From: Chloroflexota bacterium
GTDB lineage: Bacteria; Chloroflexota; Anaerolineae; Fen-1058
DNA: 6,333 nt
Assembly: GCA_016219235.1 (NCBI GenBank)
Contig: JACRBO010000082.1
Coordinates: 1-6,333 of the forward strand
Reading direction: 5' to 3'
Position numbers and translations under genes: made by a program. Each line of letters starts with the position of its first letter. The first letter of the stretch is position 1. The notes beneath the pieces were generated by a model. It saw nothing but the letters and a program-made list of their open reading frames with translations, was not told where the DNA came from and searched no databases. This document shows, piece by piece, positions 1 through 6,090 of the stretch.

Positions 1-1914
1 AATCAATTGATCTACTTCAAAGTCCCGGGCGTCAACGTCGGCGGCGAATCGTTTGCCGCGCCGGTGCTGGCCGCGCGCGTCGCCGCCGGCGGCGGCACCC
101 CGCTCTTGATCGTGTACGGCTTCGATCGGATTGACGGCCTCAGCGCGATTCAACAAAACGATCCCAACGAGGGCTTGAGCCGCCGCGTCTTTCTCGATCG
201 CATGAACCGCTATGACTACATCATCCAGCACGCCGATGCGATCACTTTGCCGTTTGACAGCGCGCTGCATAGCGTCATCTCAACGACCCAACTCAATCTG
301 GGCGATTACCAGGTCGTCGATTGGATCGCAGGAGAGGAGCAAGCGCCGTTCCCATCGCTGACCGCCGGCGATCAGGCCCAGCTCAGCGCCTTTGTCAGCA
401 ACGGCGGTGCGCTGCTCATCAGCGGCGCCGAGATCGGTTTTGAACTGCAAAACACGGCGTTTTATGCCAGTGCCCTGCGCGCCGCGTACACCGCTGACGA
501 TGCCAACACATACACCGTCAGCGGCGTTGCGGGCAGTGTGTTCGACGGTCTGGGCGCGATCAATTTTGATGATGGCACGCACGGCACGTACCACGTCGAT
601 TATGCGGATGTCTTCAATCCGATCGGTCCAGCGACCCCGGCGTTAGTGTATAATAACGCCGTCGGCTCGGCGGCAGTGCAATATGCCAACGGTTGTTCAC
701 GCCTGATTTATTCAGGCGTGCCGCTTGAAACGATCTATCCAGTCAGTGTGCGGCGGGCTGTCTTCGAGCGCGCGCTTCATTTCCTGGGCGCGTGCGTGTC
801 GATTGACTTTGTAGACACGGTGATCGACACGCCAGCCGCCGAGGCCAGCGTGAATAGCATGCCGCTGTTCAACGGCACCGTCAGCGGCAAAGCCACAAGC
901 GTTGAAGTCTCGGGGCGCCGCGTCAGTGATACGCTCTTTTACAATGGAACAGCCTTTGAAAGCGGAGCCGAAGTGTGGCTCAATGCCGCCGGCACGCAGC
1001 CGTGGACGTACACCCTGCCCGCGCTGCTGGATAGCGCGTATGCGCTGCGCGCCCGCGCATTGGGTCCCGGCCCGATCACGGATACCACGCCCGCCGCGAT
1101 CACGTTTACGCTGGATACCATCGCGCCCGATGTGCCCGGTCCGATCGCGCCTACGACCGGCATCAGCCTGGCGACGGCTGCGCCGCTGTTCACGTGGACG
1201 GCCGGCGGCCAGCCCGATCGGTTTGAGGTGCAACTCGACGGCGCCGTGTATCCGATCGGGAGCGCCACACCGCAAGCGCAGCTGGCCATTACAGAAGGTC
1301 TGCATGCGTGGCAGGTGCGCGCCGGTGACGCCGCCGGGAATTGGTCGGGGTGGTCCGACACCGCCGAGTTCACGTCCACGGCTTTGAAGGTTTATCTGCC
1401 ACTCGTGCTCAATCAATTCGCTCAGACGCCGCCCACGACAACGTGTACAAACATCTTGATCAACGGCGACTTTGAAACCGGCGACCTGACCGACTGGGTC
1501 ACACTCGCTACGAATCCGCTGGGCCAGGTCGTGACGGATACCGTGTATGCAGGGCAATTCGCCGCGCGCGTTGGAAAAATCGGCACGAGTGGTTCTATCA
1601 CGGGCTACTCGTCCATCCAACAAGACTTGATTATTCCGGCCAATGCTTTAACGGCAACGGTGTCGTTTGCGCGGTATCGGTATTCCAACGACCCGGCCGA
1701 TCTGCAATATGTTGGTGTCACCAGCGGCACGGCTGTCGTGCAATACTTGATCCTGGAACACGTCCATGATCCGCAGTGGGTAAACGCGCAATTCGATCTG
1801 TTGCCCTACGCCGGTCAAACGATCGGGCTGCGTTTCTCGGTACAAAACAAGACCGCCGCCAGCATCACTGGCTTGTTCGTCGATGATGTCAAATTAAACG
1901 TCTGCGTGCCATAA
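1..1914 (+). CDS. Secreted modular protein, 5'-truncated: xanthan-lyase/amidase-associated domain, Ig-like and FN3-like domains, C-terminal jelly-roll-like domain
   Basis: The frame is open from base 1, so the gene begins upstream. The TTG at base 7 is only the first possible start codon in view, not a credible start. The numbering here counts that TTG as residue 1. Residues 1-25 (VPGVNVGGESF...VLAARV) look like the last strands of an FN3 domain. Residues 33-262 (VYGFDRID, YQVVDWIAGEE, GGALLISGAEIG, GVPLETI) resemble an alpha/beta domain found in proteins annotated as xanthan lyase or N-acetylmuramoyl-L-alanine amidase. Residues 265-372 form a bacterial Ig-like domain (FNGTVSGKATSVEV, LFYNGTAFESGAEVWLNAAGT, WTYTLPAL). 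Residues 374-458 are FN3-like (DGAVY, GLHAWQVRAGDAAGNWSGWS). The segment KVYLPLVLN at 461-469, which recurs in secreted Chloroflexota proteins, precedes a Pro-Thr linker. Residues 480-633 begin CTNILINGDFETGDLTDW and end FVDDVKLNVC, like CBM4/9-type jelly rolls. The protein is probably extracellular and acts on or binds wall or polysaccharide. The catalytic part, if any, would lie upstream. Domain names are from recognition, not a search. Confidence 0.85.
   Translation, partial: NQLIYFKVPGVNVGGESFAAPVLAARVAAGGGTPLLIVYGFDRIDGLSAIQQNDPNEGLSRRVFLDRMNRYDYIIQHADAITLPFDSALHSVISTTQLNLGDYQVVDWIAGEEQAPFPSLTAGDQAQLSAFVSNGGALLISGAEIGFELQNTAFYASALRAAYTADDANTYTVSGVAGSVFDGLGAINFDDGTHGTYHVDYADVFNPIGPATPALVYNNAVGSAAVQYANGCSRLIYSGVPLETIYPVSVRRAVFERALHFLGACVSIDFVDTVIDTPAAEASVNSMPLFNGTVSGKATSVEVSGRRVSDTLFYNGTAFESGAEVWLNAAGTQPWTYTLPALLDSAYALRARALGPGPITDTTPAAITFTLDTIAPDVPGPIAPTTGISLATAAPLFTWTAGGQPDRFEVQLDGAVYPIGSATPQAQLAITEGLHAWQVRAGDAAGNWSGWSDTAEFTSTALKVYLPLVLNQFAQTPPTTTCTNILINGDFETGDLTDWVTLATNPLGQVVTDTVYAGQFAARVGKIGTSGSITGYSSIQQDLIIPANALTATVSFARYRYSNDPADLQYVGVTSGTAVVQYLILEHVHDPQWVNAQFDLLPYAGQTIGLRFSVQNKTAASITGLFVDDVKLNVCVP
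698..720 (+). other. Perfect 9-bp inverted repeat inside the secreted-protein gene
   Basis: CACGCCTGA (698-706) and TCAGGCGTG (712-720) are perfectly complementary around a 5-nt TTTAT loop, giving a strong potential mRNA hairpin in frame with the code for SRLIYSGVP. No T-run follows, so it does not look like an intrinsic terminator. It may be chance or a local mRNA structure. Confidence 0.5.
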
Positions 1915-1916
1915 TC

Positions 1917-1993
1917 CGTGTTGCGTAGTGCGTGGTGTGTGACAGCATTACGAAGTACGCATTACTCATTACTCATTACTCGTCACTCATCAT
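1917..1993. repeat. Heptamer array 1: eleven contiguous degenerate 7-bp units
   Basis: The spacer after the secreted-protein gene divides exactly into 7-nt units: CGTGTTG, CGTAGTG, CGTGGTG, TGTGACA, GCATTAC, GAAGTAC, GCATTAC, TCATTAC, TCATTAC, TCGTCAC, TCATCAT. The first three share CGTNNTG. The core shares NCATTAC. The last unit overlaps the ATG of the phosphatase gene by 2 nt, so the array occupies the whole 5' untranslated space and no Shine-Dalgarno is present. It resembles the short tandemly repeated repetitive (STRR) heptamers described in filamentous cyanobacteria. The sequence differs from the classical units, and homology is not implied. Confidence 0.85.
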
Positions 1994-3245
1994 GACCCAA
2001 GTCGAAAGCCAGTTCGGTACAACTACAATGGCGCTGAAGCTGGTCTTCAGTCGTCTGGCGCCGGAGGATATTGCGCGGCTGCGGCAGGTAGCGACGATCC
2101 ATAAGCATCCGGCCAACACCGTGCTGTGCCGCGAAGGCGAAGTGGAGCACATCTTTTACGTGCTGCATGCCGGCATCGTCAAGATCACGCAGCAGGTGCC
2201 GGATGGCGAGGAGCGCCTGTTGGCGCTGCGCGGCCCGGGCGAATTTTTTGGCGAGATGGCGCTGATCGACGATTCACCGCGCAGCGCCACGGTGACAGCC
2301 GCCACTGATGTAGCCGTGATCGAGATCACGGAGGGCGTGTTCGATCAGGTCTTGTCGAATAGCCCGACGCTGGCGATTACACTGTTGCGGCAGGCGCATT
2401 CGATTCTGCGCAGCACCATGCAGCAGCAGATCGGCGAACTGCAAGCGAAGAACGTCGAACTGAGCAAAGCCTACGCGGACCTGCAAGCCGCGCAGGCCGA
2501 GTTGGTGCAGAGCGCGCGCCTGAAGCGCGATCTGGAAGTGGCCGCGCAAGTGCAACGCTCGATCTTGCCGGCTGAATTGCCGCAGGTCAATGGCCTGTCC
2601 TTCGCCGCGCACGCCCGGCCCGCGCGTGAGGTGGGCGGCGACTTTTACGACGTGTTCCGATTGGACGATCAACATCTGGGCGTGCTAATCGCGGATGTGT
2701 CCGACAAGAGCATCCACGCGGCGTTTTTTATGGCGATCTCGCGCGCGCTGTTTCTGACCGAAGCCCGCCGCACACTCTCGCCGCGCGAAGTGGTCGTGGC
2801 CGTCAACGATTTGCTGCTGGATGTGTCGTCGGAAGACAACATGTTTGTCACCGCCTTTTACAGCGTGCTGCATCTGGACGATCGCAAGTTGACGTATGTG
2901 CGCGCTGGCCACGATAAGCCGCTGCTGCGGCACGCCGATGGCGCGCTAGAAATCCTGGATGGCGCGGGCCGGTTTCTGGGGATGCTGCCGGATCTATCAG
3001 TCGAGGAGCTAACTGTCGAGTTGCGCTCCGGCGATCGATTGGTGATGTACAGCGACGGCGTGCCCGATGCCAACAACGCGGCCGGTGAACGATACGGGCT
3101 TGATCGGCTGCGCGCGTGCCTCAGGCCGCCGCACACCGATCGGGCCGTCGATCTCGCCGCTGCGATCTTGAATGACGTGCTGATTTTTCAGGGCGACGCG
3201 CCGCAGTTTGATGACATTACTTTGCTCGTGGCGGCCATCGATTGA
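1992..3245 (+). CDS. Cyclic nucleotide-binding domain / SpoIIE-type PP2C serine phosphatase fusion
   Basis: The product is a cytoplasmic signalling protein of 417 residues from the ATG at 1992. Residues 17-138 are a CRP/FNR-type cNMP-binding domain with the phosphate-binding-cassette signature GEFFGEMALIDDSPRSATVTA (83-103). No helix-turn-helix follows, so it is not a transcription factor. Residues 143-185 look like a coiled-coil linker. Residues 187-417 are a SpoIIE/RsbU-like PP2C domain with its key motifs: VQRSILP, VGGDFYD (214-220), IADVSDKS (233-240), NMFVTAFY, RAGH (304-307), YSDGVPDA (353-360) and FDDIT (406-410). The likely metal-binding Asp residues (D217, D235, D355, D407/408) are kept. 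The family dephosphorylates phosphoserine on STAS-domain anti-sigma antagonists; binding of cAMP or another ligand presumably tunes it. A GTG at 1932 would lengthen the protein only by translating heptamer repeat, so it is rejected. An ATG at 2028 is a possible alternative start. The gene overlaps the next one by 4 nt. Confidence 0.93.
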   Translation: MTQVESQFGTTTMALKLVFSRLAPEDIARLRQVATIHKHPANTVLCREGEVEHIFYVLHAGIVKITQQVPDGEERLLALRGPGEFFGEMALIDDSPRSATVTAATDVAVIEITEGVFDQVLSNSPTLAITLLRQAHSILRSTMQQQIGELQAKNVELSKAYADLQAAQAELVQSARLKRDLEVAAQVQRSILPAELPQVNGLSFAAHARPAREVGGDFYDVFRLDDQHLGVLIADVSDKSIHAAFFMAISRALFLTEARRTLSPREVVVAVNDLLLDVSSEDNMFVTAFYSVLHLDDRKLTYVRAGHDKPLLRHADGALEILDGAGRFLGMLPDLSVEELTVELRSGDRLVMYSDGVPDANNAAGERYGLDRLRACLRPPHTDRAVDLAAAILNDVLIFQGDAPQFDDITLLVAAID

Positions 3246-3778
3246 GCGCTTCATCTCCGCACGATTCGACGACTCAAGCCGTGCGCCGCGTGCAGGCGCG
3301 CGCTCGACGGCCCGGCGGCGCGGTCTGGTGGCTGGGGCCGCTGGCGGGTTTGGTGTTGGGTGTATGCGGCCTGATCGGGTTTAGCGGATTGATCGGGTTG
3401 AAGCCGCTCAACAGCGCCACCACCGGTGCGCCGCCCACCGCGCGCGTGATCACGATCACACCGTCGCCGGTGATGCCGACGCCGACTTTAGCGCCGGAAC
3501 AGATCGCGCCCACACTCGTCATTGCGTCGCCCACGCCGACGGGGCTGTATATCGGCGGCGGCGCGATCGTCGCGGGCACCGGCTCGTCGCTGCGCTTGCG
3601 CTCTGATCCGGGTCTGCAATCGACGACGCTGAAGACCGTCGACGACGGCACACGGTTGAAAATATTGGAAGGCCCGCGTGAAGCTGATGACCTGGTCTGG
3701 TGGCGATTGGAAGACCCGGCCGATGGTGCGCAGGGCTGGGCCGCCGAGAAATTTTTGACGCCGGCCACAACACCGTGA
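3242..3778 (+). CDS. Membrane-anchored SH3b-domain protein (first paralogue)
   Basis: The product has 178 residues. The TTG start lies in ATTGA and overlaps the stop of the phosphatase gene, which suggests translational coupling. In-frame GTGs at 3281 and 3290 are alternative starts. The N-terminus is basic (RRVQARARR, 15-23). A hydrophobic stretch at about 28-53 (WWLGPLAGLVLGVCGLIGFSGLIGL) is a single membrane anchor, and the positive-inside rule predicts an external C-terminus. Residues 60-100 form a Pro/Thr/Ala linker (TPSPVMPTPTLAP, ASPTPT). Residues 104-174 form an SH3b domain with the LRLRSDPG motif, a VWWRLEDP strand and the closing GWAAEKFL. SH3b domains usually bind peptidoglycan or other ligands outside the cell. 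Its partner could be the upstream phosphatase, which is inference from the overlap only. It is paralogous to the gene at 3962. Confidence 0.85.
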   Translation: MSASSPHDSTTQAVRRVQARARRPGGAVWWLGPLAGLVLGVCGLIGFSGLIGLKPLNSATTGAPPTARVITITPSPVMPTPTLAPEQIAPTLVIASPTPTGLYIGGGAIVAGTGSSLRLRSDPGLQSTTLKTVDDGTRLKILEGPREADDLVWWRLEDPADGAQGWAAEKFLTPATTP

Positions 3779-3784
3779 AGAAGT

Positions 3785-3840
3785 GATTGGTAATCGGTAA
3801 TCGGTAATTGGTAATCGGTGATTGGTGATTGGTGATTGGT
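3785..3840. repeat. Heptamer array 2a: eight contiguous units of RATYGGT
   Basis: Eight perfect-register 7-nt units fit RATYGGT: GATTGGT, AATCGGT, AATCGGT, AATTGGT, AATCGGT, GATTGGT, GATTGGT, GATTGGT. The array begins 6 nt after the stop of the first SH3b gene. A partial ninth unit (AATCATT) and the 24-nt unrepeated stretch 3841-3864 follow. That stretch contains TTATATC, a weak -10-like element. The consensus differs from the second block in this spacer. Confidence 0.92.
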
Positions 3841-3864
3841 AATCATTGGTTATATCAGAGCACT

Positions 3865-3955
3865 GCATCACGCATCACGCATTACTCATTATGAATTGTG
3901 CATTATGAATTGTGCATTATGAATTGTGCATTGTGCATTATGCATTGAGGATTGA
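3865..3955. repeat. Heptamer array 2b: thirteen contiguous units around GCATTAT/GAATTGT
   Basis: Thirteen 7-nt units follow without a break in register: GCATCAC twice, GCATTAC, TCATTAT, GAATTGT, GCATTAT, GAATTGT, GCATTAT, GAATTGT, GCATTGT, GCATTAT, GCATTGA, GGATTGA. The middle part is a higher-order 14-bp repeat (GCATTAT+GAATTGT). The last two units create GAGG at 3954-3957, four bases before the ATG at 3962, so the end of the array seems to supply the ribosome binding site of the second SH3b gene. It shares a 15-nt exact match with array 1 (1957-1971 and 3877-3891). Confidence 0.92.
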
Positions 3956-3961
3956 GGTTCC

Positions 3962-4468
3962 ATGTCTCAAGTACAACCCAACAAACATAGTAAACCCGGT
4001 GTCCACATCCGGCCACGCCCCGGCCAGACCGATCTGTCGTGGCGCGAGTGGCTGCTGCTGTTGTTCATCACCGTCGTCTCGGTCGTGATCTGCGCCGCGG
4101 CCGGCCGCTCAATCGTCAACAATCTGGCGACATCTGCCCCTACGCCCACCATCACGCCGACGATCTTCCGGCCCACGGTCACGCTGATACCGACGCCGAC
4201 CTCCGCGCCGACGTTTACGCCGACGCCGCAGATACCCGACACGATTGCGACCGGGGTGTATGTCGTCGTGACCAACGGCGTGAACTTCCGCAAGGACGCC
4301 AGCACCACCGCGCAGATCATCCGCACGCTGGGCGAAGGTGAAGTGCTGGAAGTCATCGGTGGTCCGACCGCCGCCAACGATCTGAACTGGTGGCAACTGC
4401 GCGATCCCAATGGCACGGAAGGCTGGGCCGCGCAGGATTACATCGCGCCAACTGCGCCGCCGCGTTAA
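3962..4468 (+). CDS. Membrane-anchored SH3b-domain protein (second paralogue)
   Basis: The product has 168 residues from an ATG with a GAGG ribosome-binding-like site 4 nt upstream. The cytoplasmic N-terminus (1-28) is polar and basic (HIRPRPGQ). A single membrane helix spans about 30-52 (WLLLLFITVVSVVICAAAGRSIV). A Pro-Thr linker follows at 57-93 (APTPTITPTIFRPTVTLIPTPT...TFTPTPQ). Residues 97-163 form an SH3b domain: GVNFRKDAS, IIRTLGEGEVLEVIGGP, LNWWQLRDPNGTEGWAAQDYI. The order of parts and the WW(R/Q)L-DP-GWAA signature match the gene at 3242, so the two are probably a tandem duplication, with anchor and linker now diverged and the SH3b core best kept. It should face outside the membrane and bind wall or another envelope ligand. 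A 33-nt gap separates it from the lipoprotein gene, which fits a shared transcript. Confidence 0.9.
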   Translation: MSQVQPNKHSKPGVHIRPRPGQTDLSWREWLLLLFITVVSVVICAAAGRSIVNNLATSAPTPTITPTIFRPTVTLIPTPTSAPTFTPTPQIPDTIATGVYVVVTNGVNFRKDASTTAQIIRTLGEGEVLEVIGGPTAANDLNWWQLRDPNGTEGWAAQDYIAPTAPPR

Positions 4469-4501
4469 ACGACCACGAACCGCTGGAAAACAAGCACCTT
4501 G

Positions 4502-5890
4502 ATGAAACCTCTGCTCATTGGACTGATCAGTGTCGGGTTGAGTCTGGCCGCATGTGGCGCACCCGGTGCGCCATCAGCACCGATGGTAACATCGGCACCA
4601 GCGGCCCCACCAACTGCAGCCACCGCATCAACGATCGCGCCAACGGCACAACCAGCCGTCGCACCACCGCCGACTCAGACGCCGATAGTTGCCACATCAA
4701 CGCCTGTGGTTGCCACGCCTACGCGGAGCCTGTCCCTCGATCAGATCGCAAAGTACACGCTTGAATTATCGGCCACGGTTGCGGCTTTGCTGCCGCCTCC
4801 ACCCACGCCCGACGCATCGGGCTATGCGCCGCTGACGTTGGAAGGCGTGTCCGTCTGGCCGCTCACCACCACCAACGGCGCGGAGTTGTGGGTGGTCTAT
4901 TCCTATGGCATGCGCGATTTCATCGCCAATCACAATCACTTCATCGCGATCTATTCACGCACAAATGACGATTGGCAGCTGCTGCTTAAGTTCGATCTGA
5001 CGAATGCCGATTACGTCGATCCGGGCAGCGTGCGGCAAGTGCTCATCGAGCCGACGCACATCTGGCTGTCAGTGGACAGCGGCGTAGGCGCGCACGGCGG
5101 CTGCTTCGATCTGTTTGCCGTCGATCCAAGTGGCCGTTCACAAATCGAGGCCGCCGCGAATTGCAGCGATCATCCGGGCGCGGGCGAAGTGCGCGACCTC
5201 AACGGCGACGGCCAACTGGATGTGATTCTCGATCACACTAATTCGTATGTGTTCTGCTATGCGTGCGGGGTGCGCCTGCCCGCGTTCAGCGTGCTGCGTT
5301 GGGATGGCACACAACTGATCGAGCAACCGTTGACGCCCCTGCCCGCTTCGGCTCCAACGAATGTGCGCGACTACAACAATCGCGCGGTGGAGTTGGCAAA
5401 CGCCGGCCTGTGGAAAGACGCACAGGCCACGATCGATCTGGTGACCACTTCGGATCCCATCGCGCGATGGAACGCCGCATTGACTGCCCTTTATTCGCAA
5501 GCGTGGCGCGATCAGATTTCTTATCAACCCTATCCACTGCTCGATAATCTCTTCTACGGCGATTACGCCGCAACACTCGATGTGATGCACCCGTACACCC
5601 CCGATCAACTCTTCTCACTGACCGGCCCGTTAATCGCAGGCACGATGGCCGAAGGCTGGGAATCCACGCTGGCTGATTGGATTACGCAAACGACCAACTC
5701 CGCCATTCAGGTTCAGCCCGATCTGGCGGCGGCGTATTTCTTGCGCGGCTACGGCGCATGGCTGGCCGATCAGACGAATCCGGCGGCGCTAGCTGATGTT
5801 GAGAAGGCGGCGCAACTCGCGCCGAATGAAAAGTTGTTTAGTGACAGCGTGGAGTTTTTCGAAGTAAGGCCAATCAAAGGAGAGAGATGA
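4502..5890 (+). CDS. Lipoprotein of unknown function with a Ca-binding-like loop and TPR-like C-terminal half
   Basis: The product has 462 residues from the ATG at 4502; an adjacent TTG at 4499 is an unlikely start. The N-terminus MKPLLIGLISVGLSLAAC is a lipoprotein signal with lipobox LAAC, so Cys18 should be lipidated and the protein tethered to the outer membrane face. Residues 19-75 are a low-complexity Ala/Pro/Thr tether. Residues 76-275 form a globular, beta-rich region with DLNGDGQLD (232-240), an EF-hand-like DxNxDGxxD loop as in FG-GAP/VCBS repeats. It has four cysteines at 201, 221, 252 and 255, the last two as CYAC. From about 288 the chain looks helical and TPR-like: YNNRAVELANAGLWKDAQATIDL, and AAYFLRGYGAWLADQTNPAALADVEKAAQLAPNE near the end. 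No catalytic motif is recognised, so the function is unknown and binding or scaffolding is only a guess. Its stop overlaps the next start as ATGA. Confidence 0.87.
   Translation: MKPLLIGLISVGLSLAACGAPGAPSAPMVTSAPAAPPTAATASTIAPTAQPAVAPPPTQTPIVATSTPVVATPTRSLSLDQIAKYTLELSATVAALLPPPPTPDASGYAPLTLEGVSVWPLTTTNGAELWVVYSYGMRDFIANHNHFIAIYSRTNDDWQLLLKFDLTNADYVDPGSVRQVLIEPTHIWLSVDSGVGAHGGCFDLFAVDPSGRSQIEAAANCSDHPGAGEVRDLNGDGQLDVILDHTNSYVFCYACGVRLPAFSVLRWDGTQLIEQPLTPLPASAPTNVRDYNNRAVELANAGLWKDAQATIDLVTTSDPIARWNAALTALYSQAWRDQISYQPYPLLDNLFYGDYAATLDVMHPYTPDQLFSLTGPLIAGTMAEGWESTLADWITQTTNSAIQVQPDLAAAYFLRGYGAWLADQTNPAALADVEKAAQLAPNEKLFSDSVEFFEVRPIKGER
5876..5884 (+). promoter_or_regulatory. Strong Shine-Dalgarno for the small membrane protein
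   Basis: AAAGGAGAG contains AGGAG with 4-5 nt to the ATG at 5887 and lies inside the end of the lipoprotein gene. It is the only clear Shine-Dalgarno in the window and supports the 67-residue frame as a real gene, coupled to the upstream one. Confidence 0.7.
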
Positions 5891-6090
5891 GTCTACCCGT
5901 GTTTATACTTGCTGGCAGCGCAATAATTATTGTGGGGTGGCTATTCTTTCGTAAGCCAAACGTCGCTTTCTGGATCGTTGCTCCAGTATGGAGGGCAAGT
6001 ACGTATCTTAAACCGCTGGGGGTGTTGCTTTGGGTCTTGGGTTTGTTGGTGATGTTCGCTGGCCTGGCTACCTACCTGGTGGTGCGCTAA
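5887..6090 (+). CDS. Small membrane protein of unknown function, two predicted helices
   Basis: The product has 67 residues. The start ATG overlaps the lipoprotein stop (ATGA, 5887-5890) and sits behind a good AAAGGAGAG ribosome binding site, which argues for a genuine, coupled gene. Residues 4-21 (PVFILAGSAIIIVGWLFF) and 43-66 (PLGVLLWVLGLLVMFAGLATYLVV) are hydrophobic and long enough to cross the membrane. The loop between them has RKPN and a semi-hydrophobic VAFWIVAPVW stretch. No family is recognised. Its codons (ATA, ATT, CTA, TTG) are visibly less GC-rich than those of its neighbours, which may reflect hydrophobic composition or a separate origin. It could be an accessory subunit or membrane partner for the lipoprotein, which is inference from the overlap. 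Confidence 0.7.
   Translation: MSLPVFILAGSAIIIVGWLFFRKPNVAFWIVAPVWRASTYLKPLGVLLWVLGLLVMFAGLATYLVVR

Noticed and set aside
712..1623. Long antisense open frame (303 codons) opposite the secreted protein gene
   Set aside because: It is a GC-rich shadow frame. Its translation is Arg/Gly-rich with no domain, while the + strand shows clear domain motifs.
1932..1991. GTG start that lengthens the phosphatase by 20 residues
   Set aside because: The added residues (ITHYSSLI and neighbours) are translated heptamer repeat, not part of the cNMP fold. ATG at 1992 is preferred.
3274..3846. Antisense open frame (190 codons) opposite the first SH3b gene
   Set aside because: Its N-terminus (ITNHQSPITDYQLPITDYQS) is just the heptamer repeat read through, and the rest is complementary to the Pro-Thr linker and SH3b domain.
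3829..3856. Promoter with TTGGTG as -35 and TATATC as -10
   Set aside because: The -35 half is simply heptamer repeat, and the match is weak. Kept only as a possibility in the description of the 24-nt spacer.
3785..3955. CRISPR-like array
   Set aside because: The units are 7 bp and contiguous with no unique spacers.
5138..5608. Antisense open frames opposite the lipoprotein gene
   Set aside because: Low-complexity Arg-rich translation, no start signals, fully inside a convincing + strand gene.
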